Shown one piece after another: positions 43,662 to 55,248 of a stretch of DNA of 64,000 nucleotides. Positions within the stretch are counted from its first letter, which is position 1. Each line of letters starts with the position of its first letter. Made by a program: the position numbers and the translations under genes. Source of the DNA: Plectosphaerella cucumerina (lineage: Eukaryota; Ascomycota; Sordariomycetes; Glomerellales; Plectosphaerellaceae). The notes beneath the pieces are model-generated. The model was given only the letters and a program-made list of their open reading frames with translations, searched no databases and was not told where the DNA came from. The stretch lies in contig JAGPXD010000003.1 in NCBI GenBank assembly GCA_020746995.1, positions 1,302,001 to 1,366,000 of the forward strand, written 5' to 3'.

Positions 43662-45518
43662 TCGATTAGACAGCGTCGTTTGCTCGACAAGCTCGACTTC
43701 ATCAGAGAAACCGATGCGTCGGCACCGAACGACTTATACAACGGCATCGTTCATTGACAGACGTGGCGTTGCATCCACACCCCGGGCTAAAACGCTGCCT
43801 GGGCGCAGCTTGCGGGCGCACGGACGATCGTTCATTGGGCTGAGGTCGAAGGATTGTACGCGGATAAGCAGCCTGCCCTGCGCTCATTGCCCAATCGTAT
43901 TGGCCTGCGACTGCGGGAAATGAGGTCAGGTAGGGCTGGGCGTCGGCCGTAAATCGTTGCCTTGGCCGATGTACGCGTACTTGGCAGGAGATCTGGAGAC
44001 CGCATTGGTACGGATCGGCGGTTGCTAGGCGGTAGCGCGGCACCGCCTGAAGGCAGGCCGCTTTTGCAGTGCTGGAGGAATGTGGCTGTCAAGTGAAGGT
44101 GACGATCAGCCAACTTCGGGCGACGGAGGAGGTGTGGTGACACCAGCGGACGTGGATGCAGTGCAGTGAGGGGCTGCTCGGGTCGCTGATGGAGCGGTGG
44201 GCCGGGCAGGGAACAAATCACGGGCGCACCGAAACCCACGTGACGGCCCCAGATGCACTGCCCTGGAGCCACCTTCGCCCGACGATCCAGTGGCTGACCA
44301 GCACCAGCCACATTCCACACTGGAACTCCAGTCAGCCAAGGCGTTTCCGTCGAATTGACACCGAGGAAGAGCAACCTCCAAGTCAGCAATCAAGGACGTT
44401 ATCGGAGAGGCCGATTTGGAGGGATGACGAGATTTCATCTCAGTGCATCATGTGCGAAAGCAGTCGACCAAAGTCCCTAGCCCACCGCTGCCAAGTCGAG
44501 CCTCGGCGGGCATTATTTGGTGATGTGACCCTCCGCCGCCCCCTTTTCCCGAGTCCACCATGCCTCCACCCACGATAGCCTCCCACTGTAGCCACAGCAG
44601 CGCCGGGGCCGGCGAAGGCCAAGAAGTCAAAAGATCCAATACACCAAGATATTTCCAAAGAACGGGAGCAAGACTAGGGCCTGGAAAAGTTCCAATCGGA
44701 GAACTCTCGGCAGTACTCCGGGCACCCCCCCGACGCTGGTTTACACTTGGAAGCCGGCTACAGACACAAAGAATGTCGACGATGACTGCTAGCCATCAAA
44801 CACTGGAGCAAACACTACTGTAAGCGCAAGAAAGACGGAGATAGTCGATTTTTGAAAGGGGCAGCCATCATATGTAACCGCCGCCGCGGAAGACAAGGCT
44901 CCGTTGCCTGCCTCAATCGCGGGGTACGTCCACATTGAACGTGGGCATTGGTGATCAGCCCTGCACGGTTATATTCCGTTCAATCTATTCAAGCGAATCA
45001 TTGACTTCCTCGTCACGCACCATGATGACCTCTGCCTGACATATACCCATCTCATTAATACTTCACGCCCAGACTTTTCCCCAGGTGATCTGATCCCGGC
45101 TAAACGGCACTCGGGCGCCCTCAAGAAACCATGAGACTTGGCTTTGCTTTGACATCAACCATGGCTGCGGACAAATCACTTTCATGGTTCCAAGGGCCCC
45201 ATATCCCCGGCCGAAGAGCACTCTCGCCATGCAGCCCGGGGGTTGCATCCAGGGCTTGTTGTAGATGTCGGAGCCAGCACATATGGCTCTATCCGGCTGA
45301 ATCTGGGACATGGGACCACACACCCAGTTGAAGTCATTTACATGTCACACTCACGGGGAGAGGAGGCAGAGAAGGTGGACCAAGCCAGATAGCACGCGGG
45401 ATCTCTTTCGAAGAGCAGGCTTCTTATACCGGCCTCGGTCCCATGTTTCTGCCGCAGATGCTTCCCGACCCCCTACAACTATTCTCCTCCCAGTAGCAAC
45501 GTCAAGCCCTCTACCAAC
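43662..45518. other. Intergenic, divergent promoters of ABC and AA9 genes
   Basis: No credible coding frame: the 185-aa minus-strand frame at 43832-44389 has Pro/Arg/Leu-rich composition with no family sign. Near 45424 a TTATACC element lies about 95 nt before the AA9 ATG. Confidence 0.45.
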
Positions 45519-46832
45519 ATGAAGCTTACCCTCGCGTCCTCGGTCACGGTTCTGGCTTTGGCCGGAAACGTGTCGGCCCATTACATCTTCCAGCAGCTGA
45601 CTGTCGGCTCGACCCAATACCCCGTCTTCCAGTACATCCGAAGGAACTCGAACTTCAACCACCCCGTCACCGGTAGGTTGCCCCAGCCTTCGCCAAATAT
45701 CAAGACGCCACGGAAACGATGAAAGCTGACGCTGAATGCACGCAGACCTTGCCTCAAACGACCTTCGCTGCAATGTCGGCGCGACTGGTGCGGGAACCGA
45801 CACCGTTGCTGTCCGCGCCGGAGACCAGATTACCTTCACCCTCGACACGGCCGTATACCACCAGGGACCCATCTCGGTCTACATGTCTAGGGCACCCGGC
45901 ACGGCGGCCGCATATGCAGGTGATGGTGGATGGTTCAAGATCAAAGACTTTGGTAAGCGAGTGCCTGTCGACGACAATACTTGAGCTAGTTCTGACATTG
46001 CACTAGGTCCGACTTTCAGCGGCGGCTCCGCCACCTGGCCGTTGAGCCGTGTGTACATCCCCATCTGATGGAGGAGTATCTTGCTGCTGACCGATTGTAG
46101 TATCCTACACCTTCAACCTCCCAACGTGCATCGCCAACGGCGAGTATCTTCTTCGGATCCAGAACTTGGGCATCCATAACCCCTGGCCTGCAGGCATTCC
46201 CCAGGTATGACACCTTGTCTCGACCCAGATGATCATGTCTGACGAGCATGCAGTTCTACATCAGCTGCGCCCAGATCAGTGTTTCGGGAGGCGGCAGCGT
46301 CAACCCCGCCAACACGGTTCTGATCCCTGGAGCGTTCAAGGAAACCGACCCCGGCTACACTGCCAACGTAAGTGCACGCCGCCGACAACTCGTACCCGTA
46401 ACTGACCCCTCTGCAGATCTACAGCGGTCTCACCAGCTACACCGTCCCTGGCCCCGCAGTGGTTCGTACACCCTCACCTCGACTGAGACCGCTCGCCCCA
46501 ATGTCTTCTTGCTAACTTTGAGAAGTTCACCTGCAGCGGCAACCCTCCCTCCAGCCCCCCTCCGACCTCTCCTCCTCCTACTACTCCCCCTCCCACTACT
46601 CCCCCTCCGACCGTGCCCCCTCCCACCACTCCTCCTCCCACCACCCCGCCGCCTTCTGCATCGGTAAGCAATGCACAAAGTTCCATTAGGAAGAAGATTG
46701 ACTGACTTTTCTCTCCAGTGTGCCGCTCTCTGGGGCCAGTGTGGCGGACAGGGCTGGTCTGGGCCAACCTGTTGCTCTACTGGCACGTGCAAGGCCACCA
46801 ACGCCTTCTACTCTCAGTGCGTCAATTCTTAG
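45519..46832 (+). CDS. AA9 lytic polysaccharide monooxygenase with CBM1
   Basis: Eight exons (45519-45672, 45746-45952, 46007-46048, 46101-46204, 46254-46367, 46417-46461, 46523-46663, 46719-46832) give 306 aa. The signal peptide (20 aa) ends in NVSA, leaving His21 as the mature N-terminal copper ligand (HYIFQQL). The second copper His is His90 in YHQGPISVY. The axial region is GIHNPWPAGIPQFYISCAQ with His160, Gln169 and Tyr171. The catalytic domain ends SYTVPGPAVKFTC. A Pro/Thr linker with PPPTT repeats follows, then a family 1 cellulose-binding module (residues about 270-306, CAALWGQCGGQGWSGPTCCSTGTC...YSQC). The enzyme oxidatively cleaves cellulose outside the cell, given an electron donor. 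Seven introns for such a short gene is high. Confidence 0.95.
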
Positions 46833-47685
46833 GGGTCAGGGGATGTTACAGCGTTTATCCCTCATGGGCATGGAAGCATCCAGCAAAAGCGCCTCAAGAT
46901 GTCCAGGTCCATAGTATATAGTGCGTTGAATCACAGGAAATAGCGCGGAACGCTCCACCGAATAAAGTCAACATGAACACCTCGATATGCATTTCCTGTT
47001 ATCGACATGACACGACTCAAGACTCACATCTTTGAGCTGAGGAACAGATGACCGAGCAGGGTGACACTGACTGATAATTATCCTGACACCGCAAGAAAAA
47101 AAAACATACAACACCGGGGATTCGCTGGTCGTCACCGACCCAACTACTAATCCGGCGCTCACGAGTTTAACTATGGGAGAGCGGACGGGATCCCGTGTTC
47201 TCTCGTGGCTATGGTCGTATGTACCGGGTGTGAGGCTTTGCGCTACTATCAAGTGCCAGATTTGATGAGGTTCACATGGAAATAAAAGCTGAAAACCGGG
47301 CAAGTACCTATCCACAGCTCAGAATACCAGCTTCCGCTCAAGAGAGCAGAACACAGGAGATTGCCCCGGAGGCAAAGTGTCAGCTGTGGCGGCTGGATAT
47401 TAAAGACACTTCTTGAAGATGAAAAACACTGAGGCCATAGTTCAGGAGTGTTCTCTTGTAACCAGAATCTAGCTTTTGAAACATCCTGTACCCCGGGTTA
47501 TATCAAATCAGAAGCAACATGAAGATTCTGACGCAGTGTTTCCAAGATCAGTGTGTGAACTTCATTTGCCCGAAGCTGATACTCTCTGTTATCGTGCACC
47601 TTCTAGGCGTAGAGGTACTGAGAAGATTCGAATGCCAGCCTCTTGGTCAACCAGTCACCGAGCCACTGGCAAGAAAGTAGCCAGG
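46833..47685. other. Intergenic between AA9 gene and hydrophobin-like gene (convergent)
   Basis: Only 3' flanks are expected here. No gene is supported. An A-run (47096-47103) is the only simple feature. Confidence 0.45.
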
Positions 47686-48145
47686 CTACTCGTCCCTCAC
47701 AACCCGCATTTTCCTGTTGGCCTTACCAGTAGGAACTGGGGCATCCGGCTGAGGCTGCGAGCAAAAGAGGCCTTGACCGCCCTTTGACATACAGGTCAGG
47801 ATATAATCAAGGCTAAAGTGAACTATGTGGAAACATACAAGCTGGCTCGTACAGCAGCGAGGAATCTTGTCGCCACAGAAAGTCTTGAAGTCTTCAAGTG
47901 AGTTCATGGTGACGCAGGAGTCCACTGGTGGTGAAACTATTAGCCGTAGTTGTTCGAAAAAGAGAGAAAACTCAGTAGCTCACCCTGCTCACAGCCAGTG
48001 CTGATGACGCCTGAGGCTTTTGATGTACAGCAGGAGGGCGCGATGAAATCCCGCCACTAGCACCTGAGCGGCAGGGCACATAGGAAAGGGCGGGGGAGGC
48101 TGCGGGGAGGAAAGTTGTGATGGCGAAGAGCTTCATGTTGAACAT
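47686..48145 (-). pseudogene. Class II hydrophobin-like gene, apparently frameshifted
   Basis: An ATG at 48136 (or 48145) begins a signal-like N-terminus (MKLFAITTFLPAASPALS) followed by VPC. In a shifted frame, just downstream, the sequence reads APSCCTSKASGVISTGCEQ. After a 59-nt intron (47925-47983) it continues VDSCVTMNSLEDFKTFCGDKIPRCCTSQL, and after a 57-nt intron (47782-47838) GGQGLFCSQPQPD and a basic tail to TAG. The CC...C...FxxxC...RCC...GQGLxC spacing is that of class II hydrophobins, small secreted amphipathic surface proteins. The signal peptide and the CC part are in different frames near 48045-48060, and a TAG lies in the CC frame just before. No usable intron solves this, so a one-base frameshift (mutation or assembly error) is likely. 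A TATAAA lies at 48278-48283. Confidence 0.55.
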
Positions 48146-48277
48146 AGTACGGAGGTGAGAGCGAATGCACCCGGATTTGAGTTTTGATGAGGAGAATGAG
48201 TCGAGTAGATCGAGTGTGAGAGAGTGATGACAGTGTTGGATGCAGCGCAAATGTGATGTATGATGCCTTGACCTCGC

Positions 48278-48283
48278 TTTATA
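48278..48283 (-). promoter_or_regulatory. TATA box upstream of hydrophobin-like gene
   Basis: The minus strand reads TATAAA about 135-145 nt upstream of the ATG candidates at 48145/48136. Confidence 0.5.
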
Positions 48284-49383
48284 CATTCCAGCAAGCCTTG
48301 TCGTGAGTTTGACACTACCAGATACCAAATTATGCAGGCAGTAAGCTTCAAGTCACGTATCTACGGTTTTCGTACCTAGATGGATCAAGGCATGCACCTA
48401 GGTCTGTGACCACCTGAATGTTGTGAAACGGTACACAAGACCTGACTCATGAGCAATTGATATTCGGAACCTTTAAGTACCTAGTACGCTGTGACCTATC
48501 AAGTACTGTCGTCGGAGGCGGCCATTGCTCTTTCCAGACAGGGACGGGAAAGTCAGGCCGAGAGCACTGCTGAGCCAGGGCAATGATCTCGATGCTATTG
48601 TCATGAAGAACATGCATTATACCTCTTCGGTCTACACTTTAGGGGCTTGTGATGCCAGGAGAATCTCAAGAAATGAAGCTTTCAGCAACACAGTGACGAG
48701 GGCATTAGTGAAAACCTGGAACTCAGAGGGATGGTACGATAAATCAGCACTCTGCGATGGTGCCGCATTGGTGCGGATTAAAACTGACTAGCCCCTCAGC
48801 TTCAATCTTTGATAGGGGCTGCTCTGGTACGCCCATGTCTGACTTGAAAATGTTCAAGGGCTCAGAGTCACCGAGTGCGAAGCACTGCAAGTTGCAACAC
48901 TTGATTCGGGATCTCCCGTGCCTCTGAACACCCGCTAAGAGCTTGTGACATTGATTCTCCTCGATACCGAGATGCTCGCCTTGCCGAGACAGGACTTACT
49001 TATGGGAGTTGCGGTGGAAACCGTGAGCTCGTAGGCTTTGTCTACCAGAAAGACGCCAGCAGCAGCATCCCCATGAGCTATCAATCATCTTTCACAACAA
49101 CCGCCAGCAACTGGTACCTTACACCAGCAATTTGTCGTATCTCGCCGATTGGATGCATCGCAGGTTGAAAAACACGGGGCGCCATATGCCGACCCTTGCA
49201 CGCGAGGCAGCAGGAAAAGGGGCTCATTGGTCACGCTCGAACCCCTGAACCGGCCTTACCCCGCTGTTCAAGTTGCCTGGCAGCGGCTTCTCCCCCGCAC
49301 CCTCATCTTCAATTCATCGGCGGTGTCTTGCCATCGTCGACCCCAGCCTCAAGGTCTTTGCGAAGGCAGAAGTGGTCAAAAAC
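48284..49383. other. Intergenic / promoter of HET gene
   Basis: An 88-aa plus-strand frame at 48525-48791 has no family features. Nothing else is recognised. Confidence 0.4.
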
Positions 49384-51525
49384 ATGAGCGGCATCTGGAA
49401 CGGACTACGGGCCGTCCGCGACACCAGCCTCTGGGCCGGGCAGGCAGTCGCACGCAACCTGACGAGCTCCATGACGGGCATCTGCCCCGTGTGCAACAAC
49501 CTTCAACCCCATGGCCACGAGGATACCCTGGGCAGAACACCGCACTCGCTTGGCCGCTTCCTTCGCTTCGATGGTCACCAGCCCCTGACTGATGTCGTTC
49601 AGGAGCCGGCCCTGTTTCTGCCGCATATCACGAGCAAGGTCCTGCTGCAGTGCCGCGAGAACGACCCCAAGACGGGAAAGCCGCTGCGAGACTGTCGCTA
49701 CTGTCGCCTCCTCTGCGACATATTAGACGATTTCTTCATCGACGAGTATATGAGCTGGCTGACCGACACAGCGAACGGCATGCGTCTCAAGATCGACCTC
49801 ATGATCAGAGACAAAGCCCCGCTCGTCATCAGCTGCTGGGGAGCCTTCACGCATGACAAGGTGCTGCGAAACCCGCGCGCCGATCTTGAGGTATACGTCG
49901 AGGATGCCGCGGACCTCGAGGTACCCGGCATCCCGGCAGTTGGTGTCGGTCTACCGCGCGTCATGGACACCGCCGACCCCAGCTGCACGGAGTTCGCAAT
50001 TGCCTGCCTTGACGAGTGCAGGTTGCACCACCCGGAGTGTGGCGGCAAGCAGTTTGAATTTGAACCGACTCGGCTCCTCGACCTTGGCCAGGGGGACGAC
50101 GTGATCAGGCTCTGCGGGCCGCGAGGGCAAGCGAAGGGCTGGGTTGCACTCAGTCACTGCTGGGGAGGCCATCAGCCGCTGAAACTGCTCCAGTCCAACA
50201 TAGCACAGATGAAGGAGAGGATTGAGATTTCTGATCTCCCGCCGACGTTCCGAAATGCGGTCGACTTGTGCAGGAAGCTGTCTCTCCGGTACCTCTGGAT
50301 CGACTCGCTTTGCATCATCCAGGACGACGCACAAGACTGGGATCATGAGGCTGCACGGATGGGCGAGATCTACAAGTATGCCTTCCTTGTCATCATCGGC
50401 GCGTCTTCTGCCAATCCCGAAACGCCGTTTCTTGGTCCTCGAGACAATGAAGAATGGGGGACCAGGTCATTCCCCTTCGTCACCCCAACCGGACACAAAG
50501 TCACACTCAAGGCCCGAAGGCGGCACCTGCTTGCTGCTCCCTTGGATCACGGCATCCACGATCCGCCCTTCACTCATGACTGGGCCATTCGCAGACGTGT
50601 CGGGCCTCTTTACAAGCGGAGCTGGTGCTTCCAGGAATCGTATCTCGCCCCCCGTTCCTTGCACTTCTCCCCTGGGGCGGTCATCTTCGAGTGCGGTCGA
50701 CACCGGCGCACCGACGATTCCACCACCAAGTGGCTCCTCTCTAAACCCGAATCCGTCACCGACGTCCCTGACGACGTGAAATGGCGCATGATCGTCGAGG
50801 CATACTCGATGCGGCAACTCACCTTTGCGCGCGACAAGCTCACCGCCCTCGGTGGCATTGCTTCGCTTGCACCCCAAGCCAAAGCTCAGGATCAGTATCT
50901 CGCAGGTCTCTGGCGCAGTACCCTACTGCTCGACCTCATGTGGCAGATCATGATCCCTGAACATCGGCCGTGGATGGTCCTGACGTATCCGCCTGATCAG
51001 ATGCAGCTGGCCCCTTCGTGGTCATGGGCATCCATCGACCAGCCCGTCGTGTGGACGCAGCTGAAAGGCTTCGAGCCTCTTGCAACAGTTGTGAATGCAG
51101 AGGCTCCAGCGTCCGGTGAGAGTCCTTACGGCGCTGTTTCTGGAGGTCGTCTGCAGCTTCGAGGCAGCTTGCTCGCATGCCGCATCGTCTACCGCAGAGA
51201 AGGCGACCAAGACCACGTCTATTATGTCAAAGCCGATGGAACAAAATCGAAAGAACAGTGGTTCCTGGGAGACGGCCCTCTTGTCGCAGTCGACGAAAGG
51301 GTGCATCGATACAGGTCGGGCGTTGGCAGTCGAGGTAACGACTTCGATGTCACCGCCTATTTCCTGTGCTTGGGAAGAACGGATCGCTGGCACATGGACC
51401 ACGTTGGACTGGTCCTAACTGCTTCTGAAGACCATCCCGACTGTATGGAGAGAATCGGGAGTATCATGCGAGTTAGAAAGGAGTGGTACGACGACGGGTG
51501 GCAGACTGTGGTGAACCTGGCGTGA
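49384..51525 (+). CDS. HET-domain protein (heterokaryon incompatibility type)
   Basis: Single exon, 713 aa from the ATG at 49384; the frame stays open upstream but without an ATG in good context. The N-terminal part has Cys pairs that could bind zinc (CPVCNNL at about residue 37 and CRYCRLLCDIL near 104). The HET domain spans about residues 250-400. It begins GWVALSHCWGG, continues LPPTFRNAVDLCRKLSLRYLWIDSLCIIQDD, and ends MGEIYKYAFLVIIGASSANPETPFL, which are the three classical blocks. The C-terminal part contains YKRSWCFQESYLAPRSLHF, also typical. HET proteins trigger regulated cell death on non-self recognition; many paralogues have no tested role. It is not next to a NLR or SesB-type gene here. 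Confidence 0.93.
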   Translation: MSGIWNGLRAVRDTSLWAGQAVARNLTSSMTGICPVCNNLQPHGHEDTLGRTPHSLGRFLRFDGHQPLTDVVQEPALFLPHITSKVLLQCRENDPKTGKPLRDCRYCRLLCDILDDFFIDEYMSWLTDTANGMRLKIDLMIRDKAPLVISCWGAFTHDKVLRNPRADLEVYVEDAADLEVPGIPAVGVGLPRVMDTADPSCTEFAIACLDECRLHHPECGGKQFEFEPTRLLDLGQGDDVIRLCGPRGQAKGWVALSHCWGGHQPLKLLQSNIAQMKERIEISDLPPTFRNAVDLCRKLSLRYLWIDSLCIIQDDAQDWDHEAARMGEIYKYAFLVIIGASSANPETPFLGPRDNEEWGTRSFPFVTPTGHKVTLKARRRHLLAAPLDHGIHDPPFTHDWAIRRRVGPLYKRSWCFQESYLAPRSLHFSPGAVIFECGRHRRTDDSTTKWLLSKPESVTDVPDDVKWRMIVEAYSMRQLTFARDKLTALGGIASLAPQAKAQDQYLAGLWRSTLLLDLMWQIMIPEHRPWMVLTYPPDQMQLAPSWSWASIDQPVVWTQLKGFEPLATVVNAEAPASGESPYGAVSGGRLQLRGSLLACRIVYRREGDQDHVYYVKADGTKSKEQWFLGDGPLVAVDERVHRYRSGVGSRGNDFDVTAYFLCLGRTDRWHMDHVGLVLTASEDHPDCMERIGSIMRVRKEWYDDGWQTVVNLA

Positions 51526-51731
51526 GGGTCTCGGGCACAGCAGTAACGAGGAATTGGGATACATTGATTCATATGAGATTGATAGATTCTCTTGACTCTT
51601 GAGTCGTTACTGCTTTCTGTCTACTCAGGACGCATCTTCTGAAGGCTGAGACAGGTGGGCGGAGACGAGACTCTCTGGGTCAGTGGGTTCTACTCCCACC
51701 TCATGGCTCCAACATCCACAGCCATCATCCC

Positions 51732-52853
51732 TCAAAAGTTGCAATGACGATAGCACCATTTGCACAGCAGCCCTTGAGTAGCCTCAAGCCTTCCCTCCCT
51801 CTGGTAAAAAACGTGAACATCATCATCACAGTCATAGGTGCAAGAGCATGAAGTTGCGCCGTAGTAAGGGAACCCCTCGCCGTATCTGAATCTCGAGCTT
51901 GCAGGATTAAGTCCGAGACCATAAGGATTGGGTCGAGGTGCACCTTCTCCCTCCCTAATGAAGATGACCGTCCGATCGGCAGGCGGGTGTCCAAGTTGCC
52001 CTGCACCATTCTGGCCCTCTTCAGCGGAGCTTACGCTTTCAGCACGGGACGGCCCAATACCAGAGCCGACGGCCCCATGATCGAAAACGGAGCCTGTATC
52101 AGAGCCGGCCGACGATGAAAGCTCAGACAAGTTACTGCTGTTCACGAGGGGGACTTGGGGCTCCACGGGGCTAGGAGGGGCCTCATCTTCAGAGGAGGAC
52201 GACCAGAACAGAGATCGGCAAAGAGCGCGAGTGCGGTATCTGTTCCGAGGCCTGGTCCGCCGGCTTGCCGGAATCCAGCGCCTTTGGGCGTAGTGCATCC
52301 GGACGGCATCATGAGGGTGCTCGGCGGACTGCGGGGAGACCACTGGCCCGGACAGGGGAAGCGGCTGGCTCTCTGGAGTCGAAGTCGGCGCAGGAGGGGC
52401 ATTGGTCTGCTGTCGGGGGAGCTCGATGTCTGGGCCAAGGATCCACCTGAACCTGGCGCGCTGTCTGGTTCCAATGCCGGCGTGTGAAGGCTGTACATTG
52501 GAGAACGGATACAAGGGGTATTGGACCGACCCAAGAGGGAGACGAAGTGACACTCCTTCAGAGAATCCTGGCCCTGGCTGGTGGATGGGAGCCAAGTTGT
52601 GAGTGTTGGCCAAATGGGTGGGGTCTTGAGCGGGAGTGGTTGTGGCGCTGACAGCCTCGGGGGCCGTCAAAGTTCCTCGTGAATGGTTGGGGAGGTCCAA
52701 AATTGACACCATGATGGCTACGCCGGGAAGGCCATTGATAGGTGGACTGTCAGAGCTCAGGAAGCTATTTGCGTCTTCGTTCCCCCCAAGGGTGATGGCG
52801 CTCCGTCGATGTCCGCGGTGCCCAGGTGAAGGGAGTGAAGGGGTTTGAGACAT
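51732..52853 (-). CDS. Hypothetical disordered protein with Cys-rich C-terminus
   Basis: A 373-aa frame with an ATG at 52853. Most of the protein is Pro/Ser/Gly-rich and probably disordered. The last 40 residues are different: CSCTYDCDDDVHVFYQREG followed by CKWCYRHCNF, six to seven cysteines spaced like a small zinc-binding or disulfide module. No signal peptide is visible, so a zinc-binding tail is more likely than a secreted fold. An internal SSSSEDEAPPSP acidic patch is present. I do not recognise the family. It is convergent with the HET gene, 206 bp apart. Confidence 0.6.
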   Translation of the reverse strand: MSQTPSLPSPGHRGHRRSAITLGGNEDANSFLSSDSPPINGLPGVAIMVSILDLPNHSRGTLTAPEAVSATTTPAQDPTHLANTHNLAPIHQPGPGFSEGVSLRLPLGSVQYPLYPFSNVQPSHAGIGTRQRARFRWILGPDIELPRQQTNAPPAPTSTPESQPLPLSGPVVSPQSAEHPHDAVRMHYAQRRWIPASRRTRPRNRYRTRALCRSLFWSSSSEDEAPPSPVEPQVPLVNSSNLSELSSSAGSDTGSVFDHGAVGSGIGPSRAESVSSAEEGQNGAGQLGHPPADRTVIFIREGEGAPRPNPYGLGLNPASSRFRYGEGFPYYGATSCSCTYDCDDDVHVFYQREGRLEATQGLLCKWCYRHCNF

Positions 52854-53866
52854 GTCAGCTGAAGGTACCTAAAAAGGTGGGCGAAGATGAGTCGGCTGTT
52901 TTGAATGTTGAGATGAGAGATGATAGGAGAGGACGGTGGGACACATGGGTGGCTCTGTGGTTCTTATCTCATTGCATTGATGTCCAGATGCCTACATGAG
53001 ATCAGGTGACTGGTAAGAGTCGGACGTGTTGACTCTGGAACTTTGATTCTTGATCATAAAGAGGAGGACAAGTTGTTCTTGCTCTGATGAACGTTGGGTG
53101 TGACCAGCCTTTTGCTTCGAATGACCAGCCATGCTACCAGTCAGGCAGCAAATCAGATACTACCCACAACTATCGATTTACTTGGCTCCAGATCATTTCG
53201 ATATGGATGAGTCTATGTGAATCCAGTCTACTCTTGAGCAAACGACTGGGTCTGTGTCATGCTGTGTGAGAAGTGAGATGTTGTGACTGTGGGTGACATG
53301 ATTGATGCCGTCCTCCAAATTGTTTGTGCATGGCGGATGCAAGTCGAAAATGCCCAATATCCGAGTCCTCTGCCCTTAGAAGCTGGCGTCTTAGCATTTG
53401 GCTTATCTGAGGCTGAAGAGCATCGTACCTGGTATTCGTCGAGGAACGTGCATCATGGACACGATGCTCGTCGGGATGCCGACATGTCCTTCATCTCAAT
53501 CCAGCTGGAGCCAAGTCTTGGCAAATAATACGAACTGAGTCTTGAGTCGTTCTTTCGTGTGGTTCGTCTAACTGCGGCTGGATGACAATTGTTTGCTGTT
53601 GTTTCCTCAGCCATGCCAGATCTGCTGCGAGCGCCCGGCGAAGCGAGGATCGACGTGGTGTTGATGACCGAAGGTACACGAGATCTCCTGAAAACATGAC
53701 CGCATGCAAGAACAGCCTCGAAGAAACGTGACAGAAAAAAAAGTAGATTCGAGGCGTTTCGGCGCTTTTATACAATTGGCCCCTCGCCCAAACTTGGGCC
53801 GCATCCTTTGTCCGACCGAATGCCCCGAAGCGGTCTTGAATAGGGGCTCCCTTCTCGTTGCCACAT
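52854..53866. other. Intergenic
   Basis: Promoter of the minus-strand disordered-protein gene and 3' flank of the MFS gene. Repeated TGACCAG/CCAGTC words around 53100-53150 are noted. No gene is seen. Confidence 0.4.
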
Positions 53867-55248
53867 TCAGAAAAGAACCCAGGGCTTCCAACCGACACGC
53901 ATCGCCTTCCCCGCGTACAAAGCGACCCCGCATCCGACGTACAGCACGCCAGAGAACACGACCAGCGCCCAGTAGTCGCCCTTTGCTGCCGATACAAGCT
54001 CGCCACCCAATGGCACGCCAATCAGACTGGCGAACGAGGCCACGGTAAACGACGTGGCGTAGTATCTCCCATAGTTCTTCGTCTCGCAGAGCTTGCCAAT
54101 GCAGACAGGGCTGATGGAGATCTGATTCCCGCTGCCAAAGCCAAAGATGAGCACGAAGATGACGAGGCCAGGCATGGTCGAGCCCGCTGGAAGCCAAATG
54201 GCTAGACAAGACGCGCAGCAGATGACGGAGGCAATGATGTTGGAGTTGAATGCGCCGAACTTGTCTCCCCACCACCCGGCCAGGATTCTGCCGACGACGC
54301 TGCCTGTGTTGAGAATCGTCGGGATCTGGTAGGCGAAGCTCTGACCAAAGCCCTTGCTCAGGGCATAGCTGGATATGTAGGTAAGGGGGATGAAGACGGC
54401 GCATTCCATGAGGAAGATGCCCAGTGTGGTCAGGCTGAAGGCAGGATCGCGGAAGATCTTCAGGTCGGGGTGCGGGCTTTGACCTGGTGACGGCGGCAGG
54501 CGGGCGCGGACGAGGAAGAAGGCGCTCGTGCAGAAGAGAATGTTGATAAATGCCAGAGTTCGAATGCCCCATGCCCATCCGTACGTCTCGAAGAGCGGGC
54601 GTAAAATGATGGGGTAGACCATTCCGCCGAAAGAAGCCCCGGTGGAGGCGATTCCCGTGGCCAGACCGCGTCGCTCCTTGAACCAGTGGCCGACGGCGGC
54701 ATATGAGGGCGTAAACAAGAGAGAAATGCCGAGTCCGTTGAAGACGCCGAAGACGAGAATGAAGCTCCAGTACTCTGCGATTTGTTAGCTTGGGAGAACG
54801 AAAGGAGATAAGAGGACAGACGTGTGCAGATGCTGAGGAGCATCAAGGCGGTGACAACGCAGGCCGTGCCCGCGGCGATCAACCACTTAGGTCCGTATCG
54901 GTCAAAGATGGGACCAATGTAGATGCCACAGAAGAAGGCTAGGAACATGTAAATCGAAAATATCCACCCGATGGAACCTTCGCTATATTCGGCGAGCTGG
55001 TGCTCGCTAACGTAGGCGTGTATGGTTCCCATGGTGTTTGAGATTCCTAGGGCACCAAAAGAGGCCAGCCATGAGCCGAGGACTACCAGCCATGCCCGCA
55101 GCCCGCCTTCGGGAAAATCCTGGTCTGCATCGAGGTCGTTGGTGCCAATGGCAGGTTGGTCAGTTGGTCCGGTCATCGGCGCTTGGGTTTCCTTGATGCC
55201 TCGATGGGCTTCGAGGGGGATTTCAGAGGGTACTCTGGCAACAGCCAT
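53867..55248 (-). CDS. MFS transporter, monocarboxylate-porter type
   Basis: Two exons (55248-54822, 54774-53867; 47-nt intron with donor GTCTGT) give 444 aa. A 45-residue hydrophilic N-terminus ends in DFPEGGLRAWLVVLGSW, the usual lead into TM1 of fungal MCT-like transporters (Mch/riboflavin-type). Further family signs are GWIFSIYMFLAFFCGIYIGPIFDRYGPKW, HWFKERRGLATGIASTGASFGG (loop after TM4) and GRILAGWWGDKFGAFN in the second half. Twelve membrane segments can be counted. The transported substrate is probably a small organic acid or related molecule, not resolvable here. The donor is non-consensus but is the one that restores SICTQYWSFILVFG. Confidence 0.9.

Noticed and set aside
43832..44389. 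Minus-strand frame of 185 aa upstream of the ABC gene
   Set aside because: Pro/Arg/Leu-rich, with no start context or family sign; it lies in promoter space.
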